In this document: positions 1 through 7,900 of the stretch, piece after piece | Layout: each line of letters begins with the position of its first letter | How positions within the stretch are numbered: the stretch's first letter is position 1 | Source: Dehalococcoidia bacterium | Lineage (GTDB): Bacteria > Chloroflexota > Dehalococcoidia > SZUA-161 | Assembly: GCA_020344295.1 (NCBI GenBank) | Contig: CP070819.1 | Location: 2,107,726-2,120,198, forward strand | Direction: 5' to 3' | Length of the DNA: 12,473 nucleotides | Notes under the pieces: generated by a model | Told to the model about the DNA's origin: nothing | What the model saw: only the letters and a program-made list of their open reading frames with translations | The model's database searches: none | Translations under genes and position numbers: made by a program

Positions 1-1561
1 TGGCCTCCTCGACCGTCTCCAGGAGACGGCCGTTGGTCTCATCCACCAGGTCGTAGTTATGGGAGGATGTGGAGCGAATATTGATGTCCTGGGCGGGGTA
101 AACCGCAGCCGGCGAGGGATGCCAGCGGCCACGGTGCTTGTGCAGCAAGTGCTCCTCTTCCATTTCAGCCACTGCCCGGCTGCCGGAGTCTCCCAGTTTG
201 GCCACCTCACTGCCGCTCATAGGCAGCTCCCAGGCGGCGCACAGCAGGTGTGGCTTCAGGATGTGCGGGTTGTCGGGGTCTGTCAGGGCGTTCTCGTGGC
301 TCTTGCCGAAGAAGAAGTCGGGATGGCGCATCAGGTACTGATCGAGAGGGTTGTCCAGGCCGATGAGGAAGCTGAGGGAGCTCTCGGTGCTCCGGCCGCT
401 CCTTCCCGCCTGCTGCCAGGTACTGGCGATGCTTCCCGGATATCCGGTGAGCACCGTGGCGTCCAGATCGCCGATATCTACTCCAAGCTCTAATGCTGTG
501 GTGGCCACGGCGGCCAGCAGATCGCCATCGAAGAGTTCGCGCTCGATCTGGCGCCGATCCTCGGCGAGGTAGCCCGCGCGGTAAGGCTTGATCAGCTCCG
601 CCAGTCGCGGCTCTCTCTGGTTAAGCTGCTCCTGGACATACAGATAGATCAGCTCGGTAAGCCTGCGGCTGCGGGTGAAAGCGAGGCTGCGGATGTGCTG
701 CTGGATCAGCTCGGTCAATATGAGCGTCGCTTCGCTGTTGGCGCTCCGTCGGGCTGTCCTGTTCTCATCGATGAAGGGTGGATTCCAGAATATAAATTCC
801 TTGCTGCCGTGTGGGGAGCCATCTTCGGCCACGACATCGAAGGGGAGTTCCGTCAAACGCTCTATGTGCTCTTTGGGGTTGGCGATGGTGGCGGAGCAGC
901 AGATGAATTGGGGACTGGCACCGTAGTACGTGCAGAGGCGCTTGAGGCGGCGGATCACGTTAGCCACGTGCGAGCCGAAGACACCCCGGTAGATGTGGGC
1001 CTCATCTATCACTACATACTTGAGCCTTGAGAGCAGCCCCCTCCATGCGCTGTGATTGGGCAGGATGCCGACATGCAGCATATCTGGATTCGACAGCACG
1101 ATCTCCGTTAATCTCTTGATCTCGGCCCGCTCCCATTGAGGGGTGTCGCCATCGAATGTAGCATAATCCAGTTTTATTCCGTGATTGGAGGTGAGCTCTC
1201 TAAGGCTACGCATCTGGTCCTGGGCGAGCGCCTTGGTGGGGAATAGGTAGAGGGCCCGGCTGCCTTTGCTGGTCAGTATGGTATCGAGTACAGGGACGTT
1301 GTAGCAGAGAGTCTTGCCACTCGCTGTGGGAGTAACGACGACCACATTATTGCCTGAGCCTATTGAGTTTATCGCCGCGGCCTGATGGCTGTACAGGGGG
1401 TAGAGTCCGCTCGACTCAAGCGATGCCTGTATCCTGGGATGGAGTGGGGCCTCCAGTTCGCCGTATACTGCGTTTGTCGCTCTGATATGCTCTATATGGG
1501 CGATTTGGTTTCTATAGGCGGGGAGTTTCATCAGGTGGGGAAGAAAGGCCGAGATACTCAT
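1..1561 (-). CDS. DEAH-box superfamily 2 helicase, MrfA/YprA-like (partial, C-terminus outside window)
   Basis: The frame is open from an ATG at 1561 to the window edge, giving 520 residues. Helicase motifs occur in order: Q-motif region (LYSHQ, about 56-60), Walker A TPTASGKT (77-84), DEAH (186-189), SAT (223-225), the TTALELGVDIGDLD strand of the second RecA lobe (354-367) and motif VI QAGRSGR (384-390). The blocks NPDMLHVGILPNH (158-170) and HLLCAAWELP (438-447) are typical of the MrfA/YprA group, which normally ends in a DUF1998 domain with a four-cysteine metal site; that part would lie outside the window. B. subtilis MrfA is an ATP-dependent 3'-5' DNA helicase in excision of mitomycin-type damage, working with the exonuclease MrfB. 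The role here is inferred from family. The start lies 16 nt after the DUF503 stop, with GAGGG and GGGG as possible ribosome binding sites. A GTG at 1573 in the same frame is an alternative start. Class is near certain; the MrfA assignment is likely. Confidence 0.93.
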   Translation of the reverse strand, partial: MSISAFLPHLMKLPAYRNQIAHIEHIRATNAVYGELEAPLHPRIQASLESSGLYPLYSHQAAAINSIGSGNNVVVVTPTASGKTLCYNVPVLDTILTSKGSRALYLFPTKALAQDQMRSLRELTSNHGIKLDYATFDGDTPQWERAEIKRLTEIVLSNPDMLHVGILPNHSAWRGLLSRLKYVVIDEAHIYRGVFGSHVANVIRRLKRLCTYYGASPQFICCSATIANPKEHIERLTELPFDVVAEDGSPHGSKEFIFWNPPFIDENRTARRSANSEATLILTELIQQHIRSLAFTRSRRLTELIYLYVQEQLNQREPRLAELIKPYRAGYLAEDRRQIERELFDGDLLAAVATTALELGVDIGDLDATVLTGYPGSIASTWQQAGRSGRSTESSLSFLIGLDNPLDQYLMRHPDFFFGKSHENALTDPDNPHILKPHLLCAAWELPMSGSEVAKLGDSGSRAVAEMEEEHLLHKHRGRWHPSPAAVYPAQDINIRSTSSHNYDLVDETNGRLLETVEEA

Positions 1562-1577
1562 TGTTCCCCACACCCTC

Positions 1578-1871
1578 TCATAATGCGTGCAGAATCTCGA
1601 TTTCGTAGTCCAGGATTTCGGCGTCGCCCCGGTTCGCCTGGATAAAGCTCATCACATGCGACAGTATTTCATTAGCATGCCGGCCATCGTTGCTGACGCA
1701 GCTTATCCCGAGCGTAGCCACCTGCCACAGGTCATGGTCGTCCACCTCGGCAACAGAGACGTTGAACCTATGGCTCACCTGCGAGGTGATCGATTTCACG
1801 ACCTTTCTCTTGCCCTTAAGGGAGTGGTTTTCGGGGAGGCGAAGCCTCACCACCATAACGCCGATATTCAT
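1578..1871 (-). CDS. DUF503 / YlxP-family small protein
   Basis: A complete 97-residue protein of the family's usual length (roughly 90-100 residues). It shows the DUF503 hallmarks: a hydrophobic first strand (MNIGVMVVRLRLP), then HSLKGKRKVV (16-25), RFNVSVAEVD (35-44) and DLWQVATLGISCVSND (47-62). The fold is a small alpha/beta structure without recognisable catalytic residues, and the biochemical role of the family is not established. In B. subtilis the homologue YlxP is encoded beside infB and rbfA, which has suggested a link to translation or ribosome maturation. Here the gene sits instead between valS and a DNA helicase. An AGGGA ribosome binding site lies 7 nt before the ATG. The gap to valS is 83 bp without a clear terminator, and the next gene follows 16 nt later, so co-transcription is likely. 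There is no signal peptide, so it is presumably cytoplasmic. Confidence 0.93.
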   Translation of the reverse strand: MNIGVMVVRLRLPENHSLKGKRKVVKSITSQVSHRFNVSVAEVDDHDLWQVATLGISCVSNDGRHANEILSHVMSFIQANRGDAEILDYEIEILHAL

Positions 1872-1878
1872 GTTAGAA

Positions 1879-1883
1879 TCCCT
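1879..1883 (-). promoter_or_regulatory. Ribosome binding site of the DUF503 gene
   Basis: The minus-strand motif AGGGA ends 7 nt before the ATG at 1871. It supports that start, and the protein begins exactly where DUF503 proteins usually begin. Confidence 0.6.
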
Positions 1884-1954
1884 GGTACAGACAGAGGGTT
1901 TATTTTCCCCTGACTCCGGCTGCTAATCTCAACTCCACTGGCCTGGGCTATCGC

Positions 1955-4774
1955 TTAACCCAGACCGGCGAGCCTCTCTTCGAGCCTGGTCACGGTATCT
2001 TTACGTTCAGTCAGCTTCCGGCGTTCCTTCTCCACGACAGAGTCCGGTGCTTTGCTGATGAAGGACTCATTGGCTAACAGGCCTTCGATGCGCGTGATCT
2101 CCGACTTGCCGGCCTCGATCTCCTTTAATAATCGGCTCTTCTCCTCATCACGATCGATCATGCCCTCCAGCGGAATAATAATCTCCATATCTTTTAATAC
2201 GATTACTTTAGCTTCGCCAAATTGTTCTTTGCTTGGAATTCCGCTAGGTGATACTATGTTCGGCTGCACTTTGGCAAGAGCACTAATAGTCGGTGCGTGA
2301 GCTTCAACCTTTGCTCTAGCTACGTCAGCTACGATAGTAACATCAATAATCTTGCCAGGAGGGACTTTGCTCTCAGCGCGTTCATTTCGCGAGTTTCGAA
2401 TAGGATCAAATACAATCGATTCCATCTCCTGCTCCGCATCAGCATCGATTGCGCCGGTGTCTGCAGTAGGATACGGGGCTATCATGATCGAGTCGGGCGT
2501 TCCTTCCGGCCGGTGTTCCCTTATCCTCTGCCATATCTCCTCGGTGATGAAGGGAATGAAGGGATGGAGGAGGCGCAGCGAGGTCTCAAGCACGTGCACC
2601 AGTACCGGTAATGGAGATGTTGACTTGTCACCGTTGCGAAGCCTGATCTTGGCGATCTCGATGTACCAGTCACAGTACTCTGTCCACAGAAATTCGTAGA
2701 TGCGTCGGAGTGCCTCGCCGAAAAGGAACGATTCGAGGACTTCGGTCACGTCGGCGATGAGGCGGTTCAACCGGCTCAAAATCCAGCGGTCCTCAGCGGG
2801 CAGGTCGCCGGATGGCGCCGTGATCTCCACACCTTCCAGATTGCTGAGGACGAACCTGGAAGCATTCCAGAGCTTGTTGGTGAAGTTGCGGCTGCCCTCG
2901 AGCTTGGTTTTACCCAGCAGCATGTCATTTCCCGGTGAATTCCCCGTGGATAGGGCGAAGCGCAGAGCATCGGTGCCATACTGCTCTATCGATTGCACTG
3001 GATCGATTACGTTGCCGCGGGACTTGCTCATCTTCGTGCGTGTCTCATCCCGTATTAATCCATGAAGATAAACGTGGCGGAAGGGTATCTGGCCCGTGTT
3101 CTCCAGCCCCATCATGATCATCCTGGCTACCCAGAAAAAGAGTATATCGTAGCCGGTTTCCATCACAGTCGTGGGATAGAAATATTTCAGGTCCTCTGTC
3201 TCATCGGGCCAGCCGAGTGTCGAATGAGGCCACAGTGCCGAGCTGAACCATGTATCGAGAACATCGGGGTCCTGGAGCAGATCGATGCCGCTGCACTTCG
3301 GGCATGCTTGAGGTGTTTCAACGGAGACTATGGGGACAGCCGACAGGTCGATTATGACCCAGTCTATATTATGCTCGATCTCCCCGTGTGACAGACCCTT
3401 TTGTCTCACTGATTCATACTGATAGGTTGTCTGCTCCAGGCCCTTCTGCTCCGTGAACTCATCCCTCAGGATTATATTTATCCTGCTGCCGTCACATCGG
3501 GCGCAGTACCAGACCGGTATCCTGTGGCCCCACCACAGCTGGCGGCTGATGCACCAGTCGCGGATGTTTTCCATCCAGTTCAGGTAAACCTTGGTGAAAC
3601 GTTCAGGGACGATTTCGATGTGGCGTTGAGCTACGGCTTCGCTGGCCGGTTTCGCCAGCGGCGCCGTTTTAACGAACCACTGCTTGGAAAGCAAAGGCTC
3701 GACCATGGTATTGCAGCGCTGACAGTGGCCCACCGAATGTTGGTAGGGCTCGGTTTTGACCAGCAATCCCTCGTTTTCCAGATCGACAAGCAACGCTTGG
3801 CGGCACTCGAAGCGGTCGAGATCGGCGTACGGCCCCGCATTCTCGTTCATCGTAGCATCTAGGTTCATAATATTGACCGAGGGGAGTCCCTGACGCTGGG
3901 CGACATCGAAGTCCACAGGATCGTGAGCAGGGGTGATCTTCACCGCACCCGTCCCGAAAGCGGGATCAACCGCTTCATCGGCTATTATGGGGACAGGTCT
4001 TTTCACTGCCGGCAGGATCGCTTTCTTGCCCAGAATACTCTGATGCCGCTCATCACCAGGGTTAACCGCCACGGCGGTGTCGCCGAGGATGGTCTCAGGG
4101 CGGGTGGTGGCTACGGTAATGAATAGATCTCCATCATCCTCCAGCCTGTAGCGGACATAGTAGAGATGGCTTGACATCTCTTTGTGATCTACCTCAAGGT
4201 CAGAGAGCGCTGTGGCACATCGGGGGCACCAGTTTATTATACGTTCTCCCCGATATATCAGGCCCTTGCTGTAGAGGTTGAAGAAGGTGGTGCGCACTGC
4301 CTTGCTCGGCCCCGGGTCCATGGTGAACCGTTCACGGGTGAAATCACAGGAGGCGCCAAGCCTCTTATGCTGCTCAACGATGATACCCCTGTACTTGTCC
4401 ATCCACTGCCACATTCGATCCAGGAATTTCTCACGACCCAGATCGTGGCGTGACAATCCCTCCCTGGCCAGGAGCTGCTCGACAACGTTCTGTCCGGCGA
4501 TGCCCGCGTGGTCGCTTCCCGGAAGCCACAGTGTAGGCTCTCCCTTCATGCGATGCCAGCGGATCATTGTATCCTCAAGGACCGCCGTGAACGCAGTGCC
4601 CAGGTGCAGCTCGCCGGTGACGTTGGGAGGCGGCATTATGATCACAAATGGCTTTCTCTTATCGTCGATCTCGGGAGTGAAATAGCCCCGGTCTAGCCAG
4701 AACTGATACCACTTCTCCTCGACTTGCCTTGGGTCATAGCTGCTAGGAATCCCGCTTCGTCCTCGTGCCGTCAT
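1955..4774 (-). CDS. valS: Valyl-tRNA synthetase
   Basis: A complete 939-residue class Ia aminoacyl-tRNA synthetase that charges tRNA-Val with valine in the cytoplasm. Visible elements in order: the typical N-terminus YDPRQVEEKWYQFW (13-26), PPPNVTGELHLGTA with the HIGH-equivalent HLGT (57-60), PGSDHAGIAGQ (85-95), the editing-domain motif TTRPETILGDTAVAVNP (223-239), GTGAVKITPAHDP (274-286), WCISRQLWWGHRIP (407-420), DPDVLDTWFSSALWP (502-516), KMSKS (581-585), the anticodon-binding helical domain (about 660-800) and a C-terminal coiled-coil arm (about 868-939) with the usual NESFISKAP block. CxxC pairs occur at 183/186, 351/354, 424/427 and 491/494. Most family members are about 880-950 residues. 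Oddities are the HLGT and GIAGQ variants and about 40-45 extra residues between the last two CxxC pairs. The ATG at 4774 follows its own promoter, with a modest GAGG ribosome binding site 11 nt upstream. Confidence 0.99.
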   Translation of the reverse strand: MTARGRSGIPSSYDPRQVEEKWYQFWLDRGYFTPEIDDKRKPFVIIMPPPNVTGELHLGTAFTAVLEDTMIRWHRMKGEPTLWLPGSDHAGIAGQNVVEQLLAREGLSRHDLGREKFLDRMWQWMDKYRGIIVEQHKRLGASCDFTRERFTMDPGPSKAVRTTFFNLYSKGLIYRGERIINWCPRCATALSDLEVDHKEMSSHLYYVRYRLEDDGDLFITVATTRPETILGDTAVAVNPGDERHQSILGKKAILPAVKRPVPIIADEAVDPAFGTGAVKITPAHDPVDFDVAQRQGLPSVNIMNLDATMNENAGPYADLDRFECRQALLVDLENEGLLVKTEPYQHSVGHCQRCNTMVEPLLSKQWFVKTAPLAKPASEAVAQRHIEIVPERFTKVYLNWMENIRDWCISRQLWWGHRIPVWYCARCDGSRINIILRDEFTEQKGLEQTTYQYESVRQKGLSHGEIEHNIDWVIIDLSAVPIVSVETPQACPKCSGIDLLQDPDVLDTWFSSALWPHSTLGWPDETEDLKYFYPTTVMETGYDILFFWVARMIMMGLENTGQIPFRHVYLHGLIRDETRTKMSKSRGNVIDPVQSIEQYGTDALRFALSTGNSPGNDMLLGKTKLEGSRNFTNKLWNASRFVLSNLEGVEITAPSGDLPAEDRWILSRLNRLIADVTEVLESFLFGEALRRIYEFLWTEYCDWYIEIAKIRLRNGDKSTSPLPVLVHVLETSLRLLHPFIPFITEEIWQRIREHRPEGTPDSIMIAPYPTADTGAIDADAEQEMESIVFDPIRNSRNERAESKVPPGKIIDVTIVADVARAKVEAHAPTISALAKVQPNIVSPSGIPSKEQFGEAKVIVLKDMEIIIPLEGMIDRDEEKSRLLKEIEAGKSEITRIEGLLANESFISKAPDSVVEKERRKLTERKDTVTRLEERLAGLG
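3305..3493 (-). other. valS: Long insertion within a zinc knuckle of ValRS
   Basis: Residues 428-490 separate the pairs CARC (424-427) and CPKC (491-494). In ValRS proteins that keep both pairs, such as Thermus, the spacer is only about 20 residues, so roughly 40-45 residues are extra here. The segment is charged and polar at first (EFTEQKGLEQ, SVRQKGLSHGEIEH) and ends in a hydrophobic strand-like run (WVIIDLSAVPIVSV). The reading frame is intact and the flanking catalytic motifs are normal, so it looks like a real in-frame insertion and not a sequencing error. Confidence 0.7.
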
Positions 4775-4810
4775 CGGAAATACAACCTCGAACTCCGGAT
4801 ATCGTCCTCC

Positions 4811-4839
4811 ATTTTACAGTGCCCTGCTTACGGCGTCAA
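4811..4839 (-). promoter_or_regulatory. Sigma70-type promoter for valS
   Basis: On the minus strand, a -35 box TTGACG (4839-4834; 5 of 6 bases match TTGACA) and a -10 box TAAAAT (4816-4811; 5 of 6 match TATAAT) are separated by exactly 17 bp. The expected transcription start is near 4804, leaving a leader of about 30 nt before the valS ATG. It lies downstream of the rpoC terminator, so it should drive valS and probably the DUF503 and helicase genes independently of rpoBC. The leader is too short for a T-box or other tRNA-sensing riboswitch. Confidence 0.8.
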
Positions 4840-4880
4840 AGGCATAGCGTTATCGGATGATCGAATTTCTTCATCACGGA

Positions 4881-4916
4881 TAAGAAGAAAGCCACGAACA
4901 ACTGTTCGTGGCCTTC
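4881..4916 (-). terminator. Rho-independent terminator of the rpoBC unit
   Basis: The minus-strand RNA forms a perfect inverted repeat with arms GCCACGAACA and TGTTCGTGGC (4912-4891), realistically a 9-bp stem with an AGTT tetraloop. The stem can be lengthened by flanking GAAG/TTTC pairing. The tract TTTCTTCTTA (4890-4881) follows directly. It begins about 65 nt after the rpoC stop. No matching T-run follows the hairpin on the plus strand, so termination is one-directional. Confidence 0.85.
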
Positions 4917-4978
4917 GTATATCGCCGCTGTTATTTAGTTCAGTCCTTCTTTTACTCCTTGACTATACTCAATAAACA

Positions 4979-7900
4979 TTAAATCTCAGTATCAGGCTTT
5001 GAATCGTCATCTGATTCAATCTGGCTTTCACCTTCTTCCGCTTCGGCTTCCTCCGTAGCGTTATCATCTATGGTTTCGATCTCCGATTCCGCCTCAGATT
5101 CAAGCTCATCGGTTATCAGAGGTATCTCCGTGTCGGCTTCCTCAGAATCGGTCTCATCTTCGACCTCAACCTCTGTATTCAACTTATCCGTTGCCAGAGG
5201 CAGATCGGATTCATCATCCATCTCCAGTTCTCCTGTAGCGGCAACTGCCTCGGAACCTACACTTTCGAAAATGGATTCCATGATTTCTTCCAGCCCGGTT
5301 TCTCTCTCACCCTCTGCTGCTTCAAGCTCATCCTGGAATGGTAGCGAAGGTGTCGCCGCTTCTCTTTCAGCCGCCCTTGAGACCGCACTTCGGGCGGGAA
5401 TAAGCTTGCCGATGATGACATTTTCTTTCAAGCCGGTTAACCGGTCGGTACTCCCCATTACGGCGGCTTCGGTGAGCACTCTCGTTGTCTCCTGGAAGGA
5501 TGCCTTAGCCAGGAAGCTATCGGTGTTTAGTGAAGCCCTCGTGATCCCAAGCAATACAGGCTGTGCTGTTGCCGGCTCGCCGCCTTCAGCTAGAACCTTG
5601 GCGTTGATATCCTCGTACACCAGGCTGTCCACAAGCTCTCCGGGAAGGAATCCGCTGTCCCCTGGGGAATCGACCTTGACCTTGCGCAGCATTTGCCGGA
5701 CTATGATCTCGATGTGTTTATCGTTAATGGTTACGCCCTGGGAGCGGTATACCTTCTGTACCTCGTCCACCAGGTATCTCTGCACGGACTCGCGGCCCAT
5801 TATGCGGAGGGTGTCCTGGGGGTGAATAAGACCCTCAGTAAGCTGGTCTCCAGCTTCGACAGTTTGGCCGTTCTCCACCAGGATCGGGGTCATGGGAGAC
5901 ACGATATACTCGCGCTCCTCCCTTTCCTCGTACAGTATGGACAATTTACTGCCTTTGATCTCTACCTTGCCCCCGACCGGAGCGATAAGTGGAGCTGCCA
6001 CTTCAGTCGTTGATTCATCCTCGGAAACCGGCGGCCGTGCCAGCACTGTCGCCGCCTCGACCTGCTGGTTTTTCTCTACTAGCACCTCATAGCCCTTGGG
6101 GATAGAGAATTCATCACGATAAATCTCCGAGCTTACAACCTTGATCTTTCTTCCCTCTTCTGTGCGGATTATCTCGACTTTACCTTCGATCTCTGAGATA
6201 ACAGCCTGTCCTTTGGGCGCTCTGGCCTCAAAGAGTTCCTCCACACGGGGCAGACCGCTTGTAATGTCGAGACCGGCGACACCGCCGGTGTGGAAGGTGC
6301 GCATTGTGAGCTGCGTTCCCGGCTCTCCAATACTCTGGGCGGCAATGATCCCCACGGCTTCACCCATTGAAACCATTTCATACCGCGCGAGGCTTCGTCC
6401 ATAACAGAGCTGGCAGATGCCGCGACGCGACTGACAGGTGAGCGGGGACCTGACCTGAACTCGGGTAATCCCGGCTGCGGTGATCTCATCGGCTTTATCC
6501 TCATCGATCAATTCATTCCAGTCCACCAGAATCTCACCGGTTTCGGGATGGGTAATCGGGCTGGACGCGATCCGGCCCACGATTCGCTCTGTTAATGACG
6601 CTAGCATGCTCTTCTCGGAGGGTTCCACGATCCATATGCCAGCCATTGTTCCACAGTCTTCTTCGTTGACAATTACCTCCTGGGATACGTCGATGAGCCT
6701 TCTGGTGAGGTAACCGCTGTCAGAGGTTCTGAGCGCTGTGTCGGCGAGGCCTTTGCGAGCACCGTGTGTGGAGATGAAATACTCCAGTACTGCCAGCCCT
6801 TCTCGAAAACTGGCCTTAATGGGCAGATCGATAATTCTGCCGGAGGGATCGGTCATCAGACCGCGCATTCCGGCCATCTGCCTGATCTGGGAGACATTAC
6901 CTTTTGCTCCCGAAGAAGCCATGAGATAGATTGAGCTGTACCTGTCCATCGATCGCTCAAGCTCTGCCTGAAGGTCATCCGTGGCCCGTGTCCATACCGC
7001 TACCGCATTCTGATAGCGCTCGTCTTCAGTGATCAGGCCCCTCTGGAACTGCTTCTCGATGTCTGCAATCTTGTTCTCCGCTTCCTCCAGAATTCTTGTT
7101 TTTTCCTCAGGCACTTCGATATCATTCACTGCTATAGTGATACCTGACCGGGTAACGTATTCGAAGCCCAGCCGCTTGATCTCGTCAACCATCGCCGCGG
7201 TGCTGTCATTGCCCAGAATCCGGAAGCACTCGGCGACGACCTCTTTCAGGGCCTTTTTATTCATGATCTGGTTGCGAAAGCCCAGCTCCTTGGGCAGAAC
7301 CTCGTTAAAAATGATCCGGCCGACACTGGTTTTGAGCATTTTCGCTCCGTTTTCCCGGTCTCTGACCTCGATTTCGGCCCCTGTGTCGATAATACCCAGT
7401 TCGTGAGCTAGCTTGGCCTCTTCAAAGCTGCCGAACTTCATGCCCTCGCCTTTAGTCCCGGGTCTGATCATCGTCATGTAGTAACAGCCGAGTACAATAT
7501 CAAGAGTTGGCGCTACAACAGGCTCCCCGGAGCTCGGTAACATCAGGTTGTAGGTGCTCAGCATCACCTTGTTTGCCTCTTCCATAGCTGCCCTTGACAG
7601 TGGCACATGGACCGCCATCTGGTCGCCGTCGAAGTCGGCATTGAAAGCGACACAGACCAGCGGGTGTATCTGGATAGCGCTGCCATCTATCAGTACGGGA
7701 TTAAACGCCTGGATACCCAGTCTGTGCAGAGTTGGCGCCCGGTTGAGGAAAACGGGACGCTCCTTTACCACCTCCTCGAGGATATCCCAGACTTCCGGCT
7801 TGCCCCGCTCCACGATTCGCTTAGCACTTCTGATGTTGAGCGCCAGTCCTCTTCCCACGAGGCGACGCATAATAAACGGCTTGAACAGCTCCAATGCCAT

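Noticed and set aside
59..493. A 144-codon open frame on the plus strand near the left edge
   Set aside because: It is antisense to the helicase, whose motif VI and following conserved blocks are read from the minus strand in the same place.
1872..1954. Separate promoter or terminator between valS and the DUF503 gene
   Set aside because: A weak hairpin (CAGAGGG against CCCCTG on the plus strand) and a TTGAGA-like box are present. There is no T-run after the hairpin, and the nearest -10-like AAAATA is about 20 bp away, too far for a good promoter.
4775..4916. T-box riboswitch or attenuator in front of valS
   Set aside because: The only strong hairpin (4891-4912) lies upstream of the valS promoter and just after rpoC, so it terminates rpoBC. 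The remaining valS leader of about 30 nt cannot hold a T-box.
5070..5825. A 251-codon open frame on the plus strand, rich in serine
   Set aside because: It lies wholly opposite rpoC. Its serine runs are the mirror of the Asp/Glu codons of the acidic tail. It has no recognisable domain, and the rpoC frame is clearly real.
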